A DNA stretch of 64,000 bases from Gammaproteobacteria bacterium (GTDB taxonomy: Bacteria; Pseudomonadota; Gammaproteobacteria; Pseudomonadales; Pseudohongiellaceae), in the NCBI GenBank assembly GCA_002706685.1, contig PALV01000001.1, positions 42,087 through 106,086 on the forward strand, given 5' to 3'. The position numbers and the translations under genes are program-made. The notes beneath the pieces were generated by a model. It worked only from the letters and a program-made list of their open reading frames with translations. It was not told the origin of the DNA and made no database searches. Positions 47,023 to 57,549 of this stretch are shown piece after piece; the first letter of the stretch is position 1, and each line of letters begins with the position of its first letter.

Positions 47023-48227
47023 CCCAATTGTCGGTCACGCTGTGGGCGCGACTGCGCCCACTGCAGGGCCGCACTTCCCGCCATGGGCCGGGTGATAAAA
47101 AAGCCCTGGGCAGCATCGCAGCCAATGTCGCCCAGCATGCCCAGTGTCCAGGCATCCTCCACACCTTCGGCAGTCACTGACAAACCCAGTGTATGCGCCA
47201 GCCCCACGATAGCCTCAACAATTTTGCGTGACTCCTGCGACTGCGGCGCTGTCATCACAAACGACTTGTCCACTTTCATTTCCGAAAACGGCAGGCGCGC
47301 CAGTTGTGTCAGAGAGGAGTAGCCCACTCCGAAGTCATCAATCGACAGACTGAAGCCCTTGATTCGCAACTGGGTCAGATACTCAAGAACCTGCTCTGGA
47401 TTCTCCAGACTGCTGGTCTCGGTAACCTCCAGGATAATCTGGCGTGGATCAATACTGTAATGATGGCACTGGCTGACCAGCCACAAAGGCGTATCTGCAT
47501 CCGCCAGCAGACGTGCCGACATATTTAGGGCCAGTTTGACATCAGAGTCAGCAAAATTCTCGCTCAGCCAGCACATTGCCTGGCTGAATACACCGCGGCT
47601 CATCGGCCCGATCAGGCCTGAGCGCTCTGCCAGAGGAATAAAGGCATCCGGATAGATCATTCCCTGACGGGGGTGTTGCCAGCGGGCCAGACATTCGAAA
47701 CCAACCAGGGCGCCACTACAACAGGCAATTTTGGGCTGAAAATGCGGGATGATTTCATTCTGACTGATCGCCCGACTTAATTCAGTGTAGGCCGTCGAGT
47801 GCAGTTGCTGTCCGCTCTGGTGGGCACCGGGTCGGGTTTCGACGCGCGACTGAAGCAGCATCTTTTTGAGTTCATTGGCAGAAAAAGGCTTTGGCAATAT
47901 GCCGGACAGTCGCAGGCCTTTCTCTCGGGCGATGCGCGCGGCGGCATCCAGCACCCGGCCTTCCAGACCACTGCTGATTATAAGATTGCACTCGCAGGAA
48001 AGTTCCGCAAGCAGCTTCAGTGTTTCGATACCGTCTACTTCAGGTATCTGCAAGTCTATAACGAGGTGGGTTGGCTGAAAGTCGTCGAGCCTGGCGAAAA
48101 ATGATCGGGCATCAGTCGCGGATAGCGTTTCGAAGCCGGCCGTTCTGGCAATGGCACATATCGTAAAGTTGACGCTTTCATCATCGTCCAGAACAAACAG
48201 CCGCAATCCGTGAGCTGCGGGAATCAT
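47001..48227 (-). CDS. REC-EAL response regulator, likely c-di-GMP phosphodiesterase
   Basis: A 408-residue protein. The receiver domain has D58 in LVIDLQIP as phosphoacceptor, with acidic residues DDD near residue 14 and K103 in LPKP. The EAL domain starts at about residue 150. Its motif reads ECL, with E168, in place of EAL, but the other metal and catalytic residues are present: NMSARLL, LEVTETSSLE, IDDFGVGYSSL, KVDKSFV, TAEGVED and the AQGFF region. Activity is therefore likely. It starts 14 nt after the stop of the TonB receptor gene on the same strand and may be cotranscribed. The final bases overlap the quinoprotein gene by 22 bp. Confidence 0.9.
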   Translation of the reverse strand: MIPAAHGLRLFVLDDDESVNFTICAIARTAGFETLSATDARSFFARLDDFQPTHLVIDLQIPEVDGIETLKLLAELSCECNLIISSGLEGRVLDAAARIAREKGLRLSGILPKPFSANELKKMLLQSRVETRPGAHQSGQQLHSTAYTELSRAISQNEIIPHFQPKIACCSGALVGFECLARWQHPRQGMIYPDAFIPLAERSGLIGPMSRGVFSQAMCWLSENFADSDVKLALNMSARLLADADTPLWLVSQCHHYSIDPRQIILEVTETSSLENPEQVLEYLTQLRIKGFSLSIDDFGVGYSSLTQLARLPFSEMKVDKSFVMTAPQSQESRKIVEAIVGLAHTLGLSVTAEGVEDAWTLGMLGDIGCDAAQGFFITRPMAGSAALQWAQSRPQRDRQLGQSSGSA

Positions 48228-48241
48228 CTCAAACCAGGCTC

Positions 48242-50395
48242 CTAGAATGTAGAACTGACACTCAAAATCAGGCGGCGATATCTGCTGCTGCAGGAGTCTT
48301 CTATTCTGCTCAATTCACCGTCAATCGTTGACGGGGCGTATCGGTAACGGGAGCGACATCTGGACTGCCCCAGGGTATTGTCCGATTCCAGTCGAACAGT
48401 GACGCCATCAAAAAAAACTCTGGACACGAACATATCCAGAGATGCTTGACCATCATTGCGCGTTATCGTGGTGACGTCAATATCGTACTCACCCCCATGA
48501 AAAGGGTATCGGTAGTCAAAGCCATAACTTAATGCCCAGGCCGTCACATCGTGCCGAAATCCCAGCTCCGCTTCGCCCCGCCGGTTGATACGCTCTTTGG
48601 AACCAAGGAAGGGGTTGGTGATCTGGGAGTCAAAAATGTTGAGTTCAGCCGACACGATTGCGTCGGGTACGCCCAGGAAGCCCAGGCGAAGGCTGGCATC
48701 GTTGAAAATTCCCCACCGCGTCGCGGGCCCTACGTTACCTTCAGCTGACAGTGGCTCATTAGGGTCGACTGTTGCGTTGATGTTGCCAATGTAGTTTTCA
48801 ATATCACGATAGAAGATGCGCGAATTGACGACCCCGCTATCATTTGGCAGCCGGTATTCCAGCCCCAGTTCGTAGCGCAGCTCCTCCTGTGGCGCCAGTT
48901 CGGGGTTCCCGGCATCCGTGTTCTGCTCACGGTCATCGTCATTGACGGTGGCTGCAAATGAAGAAAAGCTGAGCTGTGAGACCTCTTTGGCCGCCGTTGC
49001 ACGTAACTGCAGTGACTCGGTGAAGTTGAAACGATAGTCAATGGAGGGCCGCAAATAGTTGAAGCGGCGACTGTTGTCGACAACACCGGACTGGGAAATC
49101 TCGGATGACTCGTACACCAGACTGGTTTCAAGGGTACTTCTTGGGCTCAGAACCCAGTTGTGAAACGCAAAACCTTCGTAACGGACTTCCTCGACGGTCG
49201 TGCCAGCATTTGAAAGAGCCGGCTGAGGGTTCAGGCCTCCGTAGCGCTCGGATGGCGGCAAAGATCCACTGCCCGAATGTCGCGAACCGACCAGCAGACT
49301 GGAATCCAGACGGGTAACGGCTCTTTCAAGTCCGACACGCAGATTCTGATCAGACGTTAACGGAAAGCTGTAGTTGCCTTGCACGATGCGCTCGCGGGTG
49401 CGCTGATCAGAGTCGATGAACAGTGTCTTGTTACTGTCGTCAGCCACCTGAGCAGTGTCGGGATCAGCACGATACCGCTCGCGCTGCTCATCCCGCGTCT
49501 GGTCCGTGGCGACGAACAGCAACTGCGCGCGGTGCCCGTTGGCGAAGCTGATATCGTAGTCACCGCCAACTTCCCAGTTGCTGTGATCATTGTCAGTCTG
49601 CTCATATTCCAGATAATCTCTGAAATCGCGACTTACCCGGCGCGGATATCCTGAATCTCCGTACAGTACATTCAGTTGCGCGCGCTGGTTAGCCCATTGA
49701 TATCCTATATTCCCTGCAATCTCGAGTACGTCCTGATCGCGGACATTGCTCTCAAACAGAGATCCAATCGGCTGTCCGGCCGGGTCATACTGAACCTCTG
49801 TGCTCTCGCGGTTTTCGTAATTGGGGCGCGCTTCAATGTTGATCAGCCCCTGCAGATTGCCGATTTGCCTGCTGTGCGATACTGAAGCCCCAGCCTCTGC
49901 TGTCTGATCATGATTCCACCGACCAACAAGCTCAACGGTCGTGCTGGACCGGTTGTTGGCATCTGCAAGCACGACGTTGACGACCTGGCCGGATCCGCGC
50001 ACATCCAGCTCGGCAGACGTACCCCTGATGATTTCGATACGTTCCACCTCCTGGGCAGCAATCCGGTCAAGCTGGTCGCGGGGTGAATTCTCCTTACCTG
50101 CCATACGCTGACCGTTAATCAGCACGTCTCCCCCAGTACCCAGTCCGCGGCCTCCGCCTCCACCTCTCCCAACCGACACACCAGGTATCCGGTCCAGCAT
50201 GTCACTGACGGAAACCGGGTTATAGGGCGAAAAGAAGGACGCTGGGTAAATGACAGTATCGTCAGTAACACCTTCTGGTGCGAGGGACTCAGTGGTAAGT
50301 TCAGCGCTATTTTCCTGCGCTTGTGCATAACTCATACCCCACAACAGGCTGGCGCTGGCAAGCATGAGTACTGGACCGGTTTTTACTTTGAGCAT
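48242..50395 (-). CDS. TonB-dependent outer membrane receptor
   Basis: A 717-residue receptor with a signal peptide ending at SYAQA. The plug domain shows VSDMLDRIPGVSVGRG, the Gly-rich linker, and VERIEIIRGTSAELDVRGSG. The beta-barrel ends with a C-terminal phenylalanine (SVSSTF). The frame opens at a GTG four codons earlier, but GGGAG 5 nt before the ATG at 50395 marks the start. It imports a large nutrient or siderophore with TonB; the substrate is unknown. A REC-EAL protein follows in the same direction. Confidence 0.92.
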   Translation of the reverse strand: MLKVKTGPVLMLASASLLWGMSYAQAQENSAELTTESLAPEGVTDDTVIYPASFFSPYNPVSVSDMLDRIPGVSVGRGGGGGRGLGTGGDVLINGQRMAGKENSPRDQLDRIAAQEVERIEIIRGTSAELDVRGSGQVVNVVLADANNRSSTTVELVGRWNHDQTAEAGASVSHSRQIGNLQGLINIEARPNYENRESTEVQYDPAGQPIGSLFESNVRDQDVLEIAGNIGYQWANQRAQLNVLYGDSGYPRRVSRDFRDYLEYEQTDNDHSNWEVGGDYDISFANGHRAQLLFVATDQTRDEQRERYRADPDTAQVADDSNKTLFIDSDQRTRERIVQGNYSFPLTSDQNLRVGLERAVTRLDSSLLVGSRHSGSGSLPPSERYGGLNPQPALSNAGTTVEEVRYEGFAFHNWVLSPRSTLETSLVYESSEISQSGVVDNSRRFNYLRPSIDYRFNFTESLQLRATAAKEVSQLSFSSFAATVNDDDREQNTDAGNPELAPQEELRYELGLEYRLPNDSGVVNSRIFYRDIENYIGNINATVDPNEPLSAEGNVGPATRWGIFNDASLRLGFLGVPDAIVSAELNIFDSQITNPFLGSKERINRRGEAELGFRHDVTAWALSYGFDYRYPFHGGEYDIDVTTITRNDGQASLDMFVSRVFFDGVTVRLESDNTLGQSRCRSRYRYAPSTIDGELSRIEDSCSSRYRRLILSVSSTF

Positions 50396-50492
50396 TGGTT
50401 CTCCCACTTCGCCGAAGAGATTCCCATCCTACCTAATAGCTGACCGGCCTGTTTGTTACATTTTGTCAGGACTTTTAAGCAGTTAACGAAAA

Positions 50493-50930
50493 TCAGGCGG
50501 AAATACCGAGTAAAGAATGTCCGATCATCAACACCAGGGCGTAACGTGCAGCCTTGCCAGTTGCTACCAGCAACAGAAACAGATCGAAGCGTATCCGTAA
50601 TATACCGGCAACAAAGGTAAGTGGATCACCGATTACGGGAAGCCAGGCGAACAACAGACTCCAGCTGCCAAATCGCGCGAACTGGCCGCTGGCGCGCTCC
50701 AGCGTTTTCTCATCGACGGGAAACCAGCGACGGTGCTGAAACCTCAGAATCTCCCGCCCCAGCCACCAGTTGACGCAGGAACCCAGGGTGTTACCGGCCG
50801 TTGCAGCCAGCCACAATGCCCACAGCAGATACCCCTGCTGACGCAATGTGAGCAAAAGTGCTTCGGATGAGGCAGGCAACAGAGTAGCTGCAACAAACGC
50901 GACCACAAACAGACTCAGATAGGCAAACAC
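50493..50930 (-). CDS. yqaA: YqaA/VTT-type small membrane protein
   Basis: A 145-residue membrane protein of the YqaA family (SNARE-associated/VTT-like). It has GNTLGSCVNWWLGREIL and FAWLPVIGDPLTFVAGILRI, both typical of the family. It starts with a GTG and no strong ribosome binding site. It lies 12 nt downstream of putA on the same strand, so it may share that transcript. The function is not firmly known; relatives of this group (DedA) are lipid or membrane-potential related. Confidence 0.85.
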   Translation of the reverse strand: MFAYLSLFVVAFVAATLLPASSEALLLTLRQQGYLLWALWLAATAGNTLGSCVNWWLGREILRFQHRRWFPVDEKTLERASGQFARFGSWSLLFAWLPVIGDPLTFVAGILRIRFDLFLLLVATGKAARYALVLMIGHSLLGISA

Positions 50931-50942
50931 GTCAGTCTGGGC

Positions 50943-53900
50943 TCACGAATCGTCGTCCGACATGGCCATCAGTGAGGCATTGCCGCCAGCTGCCGTGGTG
51001 TTGGTACTGATCGACTGTTCCGTGGCAAATCGGCTGAGGTAATACGGCCCACCGGCCTTGGGACCCGTACCCGACAGACCCGTGCCGCCGAAGGGCTGTA
51101 CCCCAACAACGGCACCGATCATATTGCGATTGACGTACACATTGCCGGCCCTGATGCGCGATGCAATCTGCCGCGCACGGCTGTCAATACGGCTGTGAAT
51201 TCCGAAGGTCAGGCCATAACCGGTCGCATTTATCTGATCGATGCGCTTGTCCAGATCGGCGGAGTGATACCGCAACAGGTGAACGATTGGCCCAAAAACC
51301 TCCTCCTGTATCTGGTCAATACTGGTAATTTCATACAAATGCGGTGGGAAATAGAGCGTCGACGGAAGCTCGTCTGGCAAGGCACAGCGTTTACGGCAGC
51401 GGGCATTGCTATCGAGGTAATCAATGTGCTGTGACAGGCGATCATAGGCTTCCGCATCAATTACTGGGCCCACATCAGTTGCCAGCCTGGCGGGATCGCC
51501 GATACACAGCTCGTCCATGGCCCCTGCCAGCAAGCGGATCAGCTCATCTGCGATGTCTTCCTGAACCAGCAAAATGCGCAATGCCGAGCAACGCTGACCG
51601 GCACTTTGAAAGCCCGATTGAAGCACGTCAACAACCACCTGCTCCAGCAGCGCCGACGAGTCCACGATCATGGCGTTAAGACCACCCGTTTCCGCTATCA
51701 ATGTCGCGATGGGTGCATCACGTGCGGCAAGTGACTGATTGATGGAGCGCGCTGCCGATGTGGAACCGGTAAAGGCAACACCGGCCACCCGACTGTCGCT
51801 GACCAGTCTCCGCCCCGTCTTCTCCCCTCCCGGCACCAGCTGGAAAACCTCTTTGGGAATCCCGGCCTGATGAATCAGCTCAGCCGCCGCGATGGCCACT
51901 GCTGGCGTCTGTTCGGCTGGCTTGGCAATGACGCTGTTGCCAGCCACCAGTGCGGCAGTGACCTGCCCCAGGAAAATCGCCAATGGAAAATTCCAGGGAC
52001 TGATACAGACAAACACACCCTTGCCACGCAGCCGCCACTGATTAAGCTCGCCAGTCGGCCCTGGCAGCGTACGCACGGCAAACTCACGGCGCGCCTGCAG
52101 CGCATAGTATCGGCAAAAATCAACTGCCTCACGGACCTCAGCGACGCCATCCGTGATTGTTTTTCCACCCTCAGTTGTGCACAGCGCCATCAATCTTGGC
52201 GTTTCTACCTCCAGCAACTGAGCAAGATTTTCCAGGCACCGCGCGCGTTGCTCGACCTCCGTGGCATCCCAGTGCGCGAAACTGGCATGAGCGGTCGCCA
52301 GCGCTCTTTCGATATCTGCGTCGCTGCTGGGTGAATGCTGGGCGGAGCTAATCCTTTGCAGCTCACGCTTCCAGTCACGCTGCAGTGCGGCCAATGTTTC
52401 GGTGTCGTGCAGGTCGACGCCTGCGGAATTGACGCGATCAGGATAAAGATCAACGGGTAGAGGGATTCTCGGGTGCGATATTTGTTCCAGGCCCGCAATC
52501 TGCAAATGCGGGTGCTGGATCAGTGACTCCAGAGGTGCCTGGTCATCCAGAATACGATTCACGAAAGAGGTATTAGCCCCATTCTCCAGCAGTCGTCTGA
52601 CCAGATACGGCAACAGGTCCTCATGACTGCCAACCGGCGCGTAAACGCGACATACCAGATCGCGCGAAGTCGCCAGCAACTGGTCATATAACGGGCCACC
52701 CATGCCGTGCAGACGCTGAAATTCAAAGTCGCGATAGTCACCCGCCAGCGTAAGAATTGCTGCGACGGTGTAGGCATTGTGCGTGGCGAACTGCGGGTAC
52801 AGCAGCTCATGGTAGTTCAGCAGCTTCTGTGCGCAGGCCAGATAGGAAACGTCGGTGCACACCTTGCGTGTGAACACCGGATAGCCCGACAGCCCCCGCT
52901 CCTGTGCGCGTTTGATTTCACTGTCCCAGTAAGCCCCCTTGACCAGCCGCACCATCAGTCTGCGTTGTGAGCTGCGCGCCAGTTCAGCAAGCCAGTCCAG
53001 CAGGTCAAAACAGCGCTTCTGATACGCCTGGACGGCCAGACCCAGGCCGTCCCATCCACTCAGTGCCGGATCATGAGCCAGCGCAGCAAACACAGCGAGC
53101 GTCAGATCCAGTCGATCGGCTTCTTCGGCATCGACCGTCAGTCCGATGTCGTAGCGTCTGGCAAGCAGTGCCAGCTCTCGCGCCCTGGGGATCAGCTCAG
53201 CCATCACACGATCGGCCTGTGACAACTCGAATCGTGGATGCAAGGCCGACAGCTTTATCGAGATACCTGGCGCCTTGATGGGGCCTGTGCGCTCAGCCAA
53301 AGTTTTCCCTATGGCGTGGATGGATGCTGCGTAAGCTTTGAAATAGCGCTGGCTGTCTGGCTGCGTTCTGGCAGCTTCACCCAGCATATCGAAAGAGTAA
53401 CGGTAGTCGGTATCGCGGCGTTTTAGCGCCTCATCAATCGTGCGACCCATGACAAAATGTCTTGCCATGATGCGCATTGCCTGGCGAACTGCCTGCCGGA
53501 CCATGGGTTCGCCGCAGCGCTGCGCAAATTGCCTGAATACCTGCTGGCCCTGCTCGGTATTCAACGGGGCCATGATCCGTCCGGACAGCATCAGGCCCCA
53601 GGTCGAGGCATTAACAAACAAAGAGTCACTTCTACCCAGGTGACTGCCCCAGTTACCGCTTGCCAGTTTGTCCTCAATCAGCCGATCGGCCGTATCGACG
53701 TCGGGAATACGCAGCAAGGCCTCGGCCAGACACATCAGCACCACGCCTTCATCGCTGGACAGCTGGTATTCCTGCATCAATGCATCAACACCCGAGCCAT
53801 TGCGCCGATTGGCACGAACCGTGGTAACCAGATCGCGAGCTCGTTGCTGCACTTCATCCAGCGTCGCCTGCGACCATTGCAGCTGACTGCAAAGTCGTTT

Positions 53901-53987
53901 TACATGGCTGGCCTCGTCAACACGATACGCGTCCAGCAATGGTTGGTAGGCTTCGGTCTCAGTTATATCCAGCCTGGTGTATTGCAT
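50943..53987 (-). CDS. putA: Bifunctional proline dehydrogenase / P5C dehydrogenase
   Basis: A 1014-residue protein that oxidises proline to glutamate in two steps. The N-terminal half is the FAD proline dehydrogenase barrel, with [11 protein letters not shown] and [16 protein letters not shown]. The C-terminal half is the NAD aldehyde dehydrogenase with the catalytic Cys in [15 protein letters not shown] and Glu in AETGGLNAM. The N-terminal ribbon-helix-helix DNA-binding domain of E. coli PutA is absent, so it is an enzyme only and does not repress its own operon. The class II aldolase lies 7 nt upstream. Confidence 0.95.
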   Translation of the reverse strand: MQYTRLDITETEAYQPLLDAYRVDEASHVKRLCSQLQWSQATLDEVQQRARDLVTTVRANRRNGSGVDALMQEYQLSSDEGVVLMCLAEALLRIPDVDTADRLIEDKLASGNWGSHLGRSDSLFVNASTWGLMLSGRIMAPLNTEQGQQVFRQFAQRCGEPMVRQAVRQAMRIMARHFVMGRTIDEALKRRDTDYRYSFDMLGEAARTQPDSQRYFKAYAASIHAIGKTLAERTGPIKAPGISIKLSALHPRFELSQADRVMAELIPRARELALLARRYDIGLTVDAEEADRLDLTLAVFAALAHDPALSGWDGLGLAVQAYQKRCFDLLDWLAELARSSQRRLMVRLVKGAYWDSEIKRAQERGLSGYPVFTRKVCTDVSYLACAQKLLNYHELLYPQFATHNAYTVAAILTLAGDYRDFEFQRLHGMGGPLYDQLLATSRDLVCRVYAPVGSHEDLLPYLVRRLLENGANTSFVNRILDDQAPLESLIQHPHLQIAGLEQISHPRIPLPVDLYPDRVNSAGVDLHDTETLAALQRDWKRELQRISSAQHSPSSDADIERALATAHASFAHWDATEVEQRARCLENLAQLLEVETPRLMALCTTEGGKTITDGVAEVREAVDFCRYYALQARREFAVRTLPGPTGELNQWRLRGKGVFVCISPWNFPLAIFLGQVTAALVAGNSVIAKPAEQTPAVAIAAAELIHQAGIPKEVFQLVPGGEKTGRRLVSDSRVAGVAFTGSTSAARSINQSLAARDAPIATLIAETGGLNAMIVDSSALLEQVVVDVLQSGFQSAGQRCSALRILLVQEDIADELIRLLAGAMDELCIGDPARLATDVGPVIDAEAYDRLSQHIDYLDSNARCRKRCALPDELPSTLYFPPHLYEITSIDQIQEEVFGPIVHLLRYHSADLDKRIDQINATGYGLTFGIHSRIDSRARQIASRIRAGNVYVNRNMIGAVVGVQPFGGTGLSGTGPKAGGPYYLSRFATEQSISTNTTAAGGNASLMAMSDDDS

Positions 53988-53994
53988 GTCGGCC

Positions 53995-54762
53995 TCACTG
54001 TCGGTAACCGGGATCCTTGGCGTCCAGGGTACGCAGCAGGCCTGGCCAGAGCAGTTTGGCCACTTTGGGGAGGGTTTCGGACTGCTTGCGGGTCGTCTCT
54101 ATCGCCTCGGCAGATGGGAAGTGCAGCTCGCCGCCGGCCTGCGCGCGAATCTGTTTCTCACAGGCGTTTTCAAGAAAGTACATCAAGGTGAAGGCCTCGG
54201 GCACACCTTTGCCCAACGTCAGGGTGCCATGATTGCGCAGTATCATGATGTCCTTGTCACCCAGATCGCGGACGATGCGTTCACGCTCGTCAAGATTCAG
54301 GGCCACGCCTTCATAGTCATGATAGGTCACGCGAGGGTGCACCAGCATGGCCGTCTGTGTGATGGGCAGCAGGCCTTCCTTCTGGGCCGAGACGGCAGTC
54401 CCCGCGTGGTTGTGCAGGTGCATGACGCTGCCAGCTTCAGGTCGGGCCATATGCACGGCGCTGTGAATCGTAAAGCCGGCCGGATTGACGCCATAGCCAT
54501 TATCCGCCACCACTGCACCCTCATGGTCAACTTTAACCAGGGATGAGGCAGTGATCTCATGAAACATCATGCCGTAGGGGTTAATCAGAAAGTGATGGTG
54601 ATTGCCTGGCACCCGCGCCGAAAGATGCGTGAATATCAGATCATCCCATCCAAAGTGGGCGACCAGACGGTAGGCTGCTGCCAGATCCACGCGCACCTGC
54701 CATTCCTCAGCGGGGATATGGGACGGGCGTTTATCAAACAGGGTCTGTGGATTTGCGCTCAT
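53995..54762 (-). CDS. Class II aldolase/adducin-family protein
   Basis: A 255-residue zinc protein. Metal ligands are visible in HLHNHAGTAVS and the later HGTLTLGKG, matching L-fuculose/ribulose-phosphate aldolases and dehydratases. Adducin-like members lack lyase activity, so the exact reaction is open. It starts with an ATG at 54762 and is followed within 7 nt by putA, which suggests a joint catabolic transcript. Confidence 0.88.
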   Translation of the reverse strand: MSANPQTLFDKRPSHIPAEEWQVRVDLAAAYRLVAHFGWDDLIFTHLSARVPGNHHHFLINPYGMMFHEITASSLVKVDHEGAVVADNGYGVNPAGFTIHSAVHMARPEAGSVMHLHNHAGTAVSAQKEGLLPITQTAMLVHPRVTYHDYEGVALNLDERERIVRDLGDKDIMILRNHGTLTLGKGVPEAFTLMYFLENACEKQIRAQAGGELHFPSAEAIETTRKQSETLPKVAKLLWPGLLRTLDAKDPGYRQ

Positions 54763-54884
54763 GACATTGCTCCAGAATTGCCTATAATCATGTCAGGAAT
54801 TGTGAACCGAGCAGGCGCTGGTTTCCAGCCTTTTTGACTACCGCGCAGCCCGGGACTGGATCAACCATTGCGGGAACAGCACTG

Positions 54885-55577
54885 ATGAGCAAAACATCTC
54901 TGACAGGACTCCATCAATTCTGCTGCGGTTTATTACTGATCATCATCGGCTCTGCCTGCTCAAGCAGGCCCACGCCCGAGCAGCAGCTGGCGGCGCTGGA
55001 GGCAGAGCTTCTCAACAGTCCCACGCTAACGGTCGCATTTGAAGTCATCGCCACCGGCGCCTTCCCGGCCGAATTGCGTGGCACCTTAGCCTTCATGGGC
55101 GACAATCAGACCTCACTGCGCGCTGACGGCAGCTTCGGTGGCGAACCAGTCTCACTTCATCTTGGCAGCACGGATACCGGCCTGGTCGGTGGCAATGGTG
55201 ACAATCAGTTTGTTGTTGAGCAGCCTGCTGCACTTCGAGAAGCGCTGGTCATCGGTCTGACGCGCATGGGGATCCTGCACAATCTGGCAAGGCTCACCTC
55301 CGTGCAGCCGCCGGATCACGCTGATGGCGGAGTTCAGAACTGGGTTCAGGCAGACAGTCTGACCGGCGGAGGCGACAGCCTTGGTTTCCACATCATCGTT
55401 GCAGGTCAGCCCAGTGGGGAAGCAACCCTGCTGTTCAGCGACCCGCAAACCCTGCTGGGCCGTGAGCAGGTAGTGAATTTTCCGGGTGGCTCCATGCAGG
55501 TGACCGAGTCCTACACCATCACCTCTTCCGGCACGGGTATATCCAGCGTCTCCTTGAGTTCCTCCATGACGATGTAG
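54885..55577 (+). CDS. Lipoprotein of unknown function
   Basis: A 230-residue lipoprotein, lipobox IIGSAC (Cys at about residue 25). The body is mostly beta with EVIATGAFPAELRGTLAFMG and SLHLGSTDTGLVGG; it has no named family that I recognise. The open frame starts at a TTG 17 codons earlier, but the ATG at 54885 gives a proper signal peptide. Its 3' end overlaps the convergent Lrp-family gene by 67 bp, which are coding in both. Confidence 0.7.
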   Translation: MSKTSLTGLHQFCCGLLLIIIGSACSSRPTPEQQLAALEAELLNSPTLTVAFEVIATGAFPAELRGTLAFMGDNQTSLRADGSFGGEPVSLHLGSTDTGLVGGNGDNQFVVEQPAALREALVIGLTRMGILHNLARLTSVQPPDHADGGVQNWVQADSLTGGGDSLGFHIIVAGQPSGEATLLFSDPQTLLGREQVVNFPGGSMQVTESYTITSSGTGISSVSLSSSMTM

Positions 55578-56011
55578 CTCTTAGATTCCCGCACACCGGG
55601 CAGTTTTAGCAGGATATCGCCCAGCAACTGGCGGTAGGAGGCCATCTCGGATATGCGGGCCTTGACCAGATAGTCGAAATCGCCTGATACCAGATGGCAT
55701 TCCATCACATGCGGCAGCTTGGTCGCTGCCTTGCGAAAATCATCAAAAATACTGGCGGATTTGGACGTAAGGCTGATTTCCACAAACACCAGCAGACTGG
55801 CGTGCAGCTTGTGTGGATTGAGGCGCGCGCCGTAGGACAGGATAAACTTTTCCCGCTCCAGACGTTTCACACGCTCCATACAGGGTGAGGTCGACAGACC
55901 CACCCGCTCGCCGAGCTCGACGAAGGAGATCCGCGCCTCTTTTTGCAGTATGCGTAAAATCTGGCGATCGATTTTGTCCAGTTCACGACTCGAAGCTCTG
56001 CGCGTTTTCAT
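55511..56011 (-). CDS. Lrp/AsnC-family regulator, DadR-like
   Basis: A 166-residue regulator. The helix-turn-helix is in ELGERVGLSTSPCMERVKRL and the C-terminal half is an AsnC-type ligand-binding domain with MECHLVSGDFDYLVKARI. It lies divergently 135 bp from dadA. In Pseudomonas and other gammaproteobacteria an Lrp-type protein (DadR) adjoining dadA controls D-amino acid use, so regulation of dadA is likely here. The intergenic DNA is AT-rich, as Lrp sites often are. Confidence 0.9.
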   Translation of the reverse strand: MKTRRASSRELDKIDRQILRILQKEARISFVELGERVGLSTSPCMERVKRLEREKFILSYGARLNPHKLHASLLVFVEISLTSKSASIFDDFRKAATKLPHVMECHLVSGDFDYLVKARISEMASYRQLLGDILLKLPGVRESKSYIVMEELKETLDIPVPEEVMV

Positions 56012-56146
56012 TAATTACCTCTGATTTTTTCGCAAATTGCAGGAATATTTGATGCCTTAATCAGTTAATACAAAAAATACACGCAGTACTGAACACTTAC
56101 AATATGGTCCTGAAACTGACACCCAGAATAATCGAGGTGAGTCAGC
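56012..56146. promoter_or_regulatory. Divergent promoter region of dadA and its Lrp regulator
   Basis: A 135-bp AT-rich stretch, with runs such as TTTTTT and AAAAAA, between two divergent starts. A TACAAT (56098-56103) is 44 nt before the dadA ATG and could be its -10, though the -35 (about AAATAC) is poor, consistent with a need for activation. A strong GAGGTGAG ribosome binding site serves dadA. Confidence 0.4.
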
Positions 56147-57493
56147 ATGAAACAGGCGACAGGAAATACTATGCACAGCATTGTGATGGGAAGCGGCGTT
56201 ATCGGTATGACCAGCGCCTGGTATCTGGCTAAAGCCGGACATCAGGTGACTGTGATTGATCGCCAGTATGGACCGGCGAAGGAAACCAGCTTTGCCAATG
56301 CCGGTATGGTTTCCCCCGGCTATTCAGCGCCATGGGCCGCGCCTGGCGTGCCCCTGAAAGCAATCAAATGGCTCGTGTCACGGCACGCACCACTGGCGAT
56401 CCGTCCCACCGCGGACCTGGAACAGTATCGCTGGATGTGGCAAATGCTGAGGAATTGCACATCTGCGCGCTATCAGATCAACAAGGAGCGCATGATGCGG
56501 CTGGCTGACCACAGCCGCCACTGCCTGATTGCGCTGCGTAATGAGACCGGCATCGACTACGAGCAACGCCGCCGTGGCACACTGCAGCTATTCCGCACCA
56601 ATGCCCAGATGGAAGCAGCGACACGCGATATCGCCGTGCTCAAAGAAATGGGCGTGCCCTACGAATTGCTGGATGCTGAAGCCTGTGTAAGGGCGGAGCC
56701 TGGCCTGGCACAGAGCCGCGACAAACTGGTCGGTGGTTTGCGCCTGCCATTGGATGAAACCGGCGACTGTCACATGTTTACGGTTGAACTGGAGAAACGC
56801 TGCCGCGCGCTTGGTGTGGAATTCCGTTATGGCACAGAAATCACAAAGTTGAACAGCGACGATACCCGCATCAAATCGGTGACGGTCTGTGAGCGAAATA
56901 ACGGTGCCGAGCCGCAAGAGCTGGTTGCTGATAACTATGTACTCGCGCTGGGCAGCTACTCTCCAGAGCTGCTGGCCCCGCTTGGCATCAGACTGCCTGT
57001 TTATCCGGTCAAGGGCTACTCTCTGACCATTCCGGTGACAGACGATGCTCGCGCTCCGCTCTCAACCTTGATGGACGAAACCTACAAAGTTGCCATCACC
57101 CGATTCGACCAGCGTATTCGCGTCGGTGGCATGGCAGAGCTCGCCGGGCACGACCTGAACTTGCGCAAGCGCCCGCTGCAGACACTGCAAATGGTGATCA
57201 GGGATCTGTTCCCGGAAGGTGGCGATGTCAGCAAGGCTGAATACTGGACCGGGCTGCGACCCATGACGCCGGACGGCACACCAGTTGTTGGCGCGACCCA
57301 GCTGCGCAACCTGTACCTCAATACCGGTCACGGCACGCTGGGCTGGACCATGTCATGTGGCTCGGCGCAAGTGTTGAGTGACATCATCAACGGTCATAGA
57401 CCTGCAATCCGCAGCGATGGCCTGGATATCAGCCGTTACCAGCGCCCGGTTGATCGCAGCCGCAGTGGCAGGCCGGCCACCGCGCCCGGCTGA
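56147..57493 (+). CDS. dadA: D-amino acid dehydrogenase
   Basis: A 448-residue FAD enzyme that oxidises D-amino acids (D-alanine) to 2-oxo acids, passing electrons to the membrane quinone pool. The FAD site is [20 protein letters not shown], with [19 protein letters not shown] and the C-terminal [17 protein letters not shown] typical of DadA. The ATG at 56147 has a GAGGTGAG sequence upstream; an in-frame ATG 8 codons later is an alternative. No dadX racemase is in the window. Confidence 0.94.
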   Translation: MKQATGNTMHSIVMGSGVIGMTSAWYLAKAGHQVTVIDRQYGPAKETSFANAGMVSPGYSAPWAAPGVPLKAIKWLVSRHAPLAIRPTADLEQYRWMWQMLRNCTSARYQINKERMMRLADHSRHCLIALRNETGIDYEQRRRGTLQLFRTNAQMEAATRDIAVLKEMGVPYELLDAEACVRAEPGLAQSRDKLVGGLRLPLDETGDCHMFTVELEKRCRALGVEFRYGTEITKLNSDDTRIKSVTVCERNNGAEPQELVADNYVLALGSYSPELLAPLGIRLPVYPVKGYSLTIPVTDDARAPLSTLMDETYKVAITRFDQRIRVGGMAELAGHDLNLRKRPLQTLQMVIRDLFPEGGDVSKAEYWTGLRPMTPDGTPVVGATQLRNLYLNTGHGTLGWTMSCGSAQVLSDIINGHRPAIRSDGLDISRYQRPVDRSRSGRPATAPG

Positions 57494-57549
57494 GCCTGCT
57501 GTCAAACATTTAGCAAGGCCTGCTGAGGCTGATTACTGACTGATCACCC

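Noticed and set aside
56098..56103. TACAAT as a firm dadA promoter
   Set aside because: No acceptable -35; kept only as a remark in the intergenic entry.
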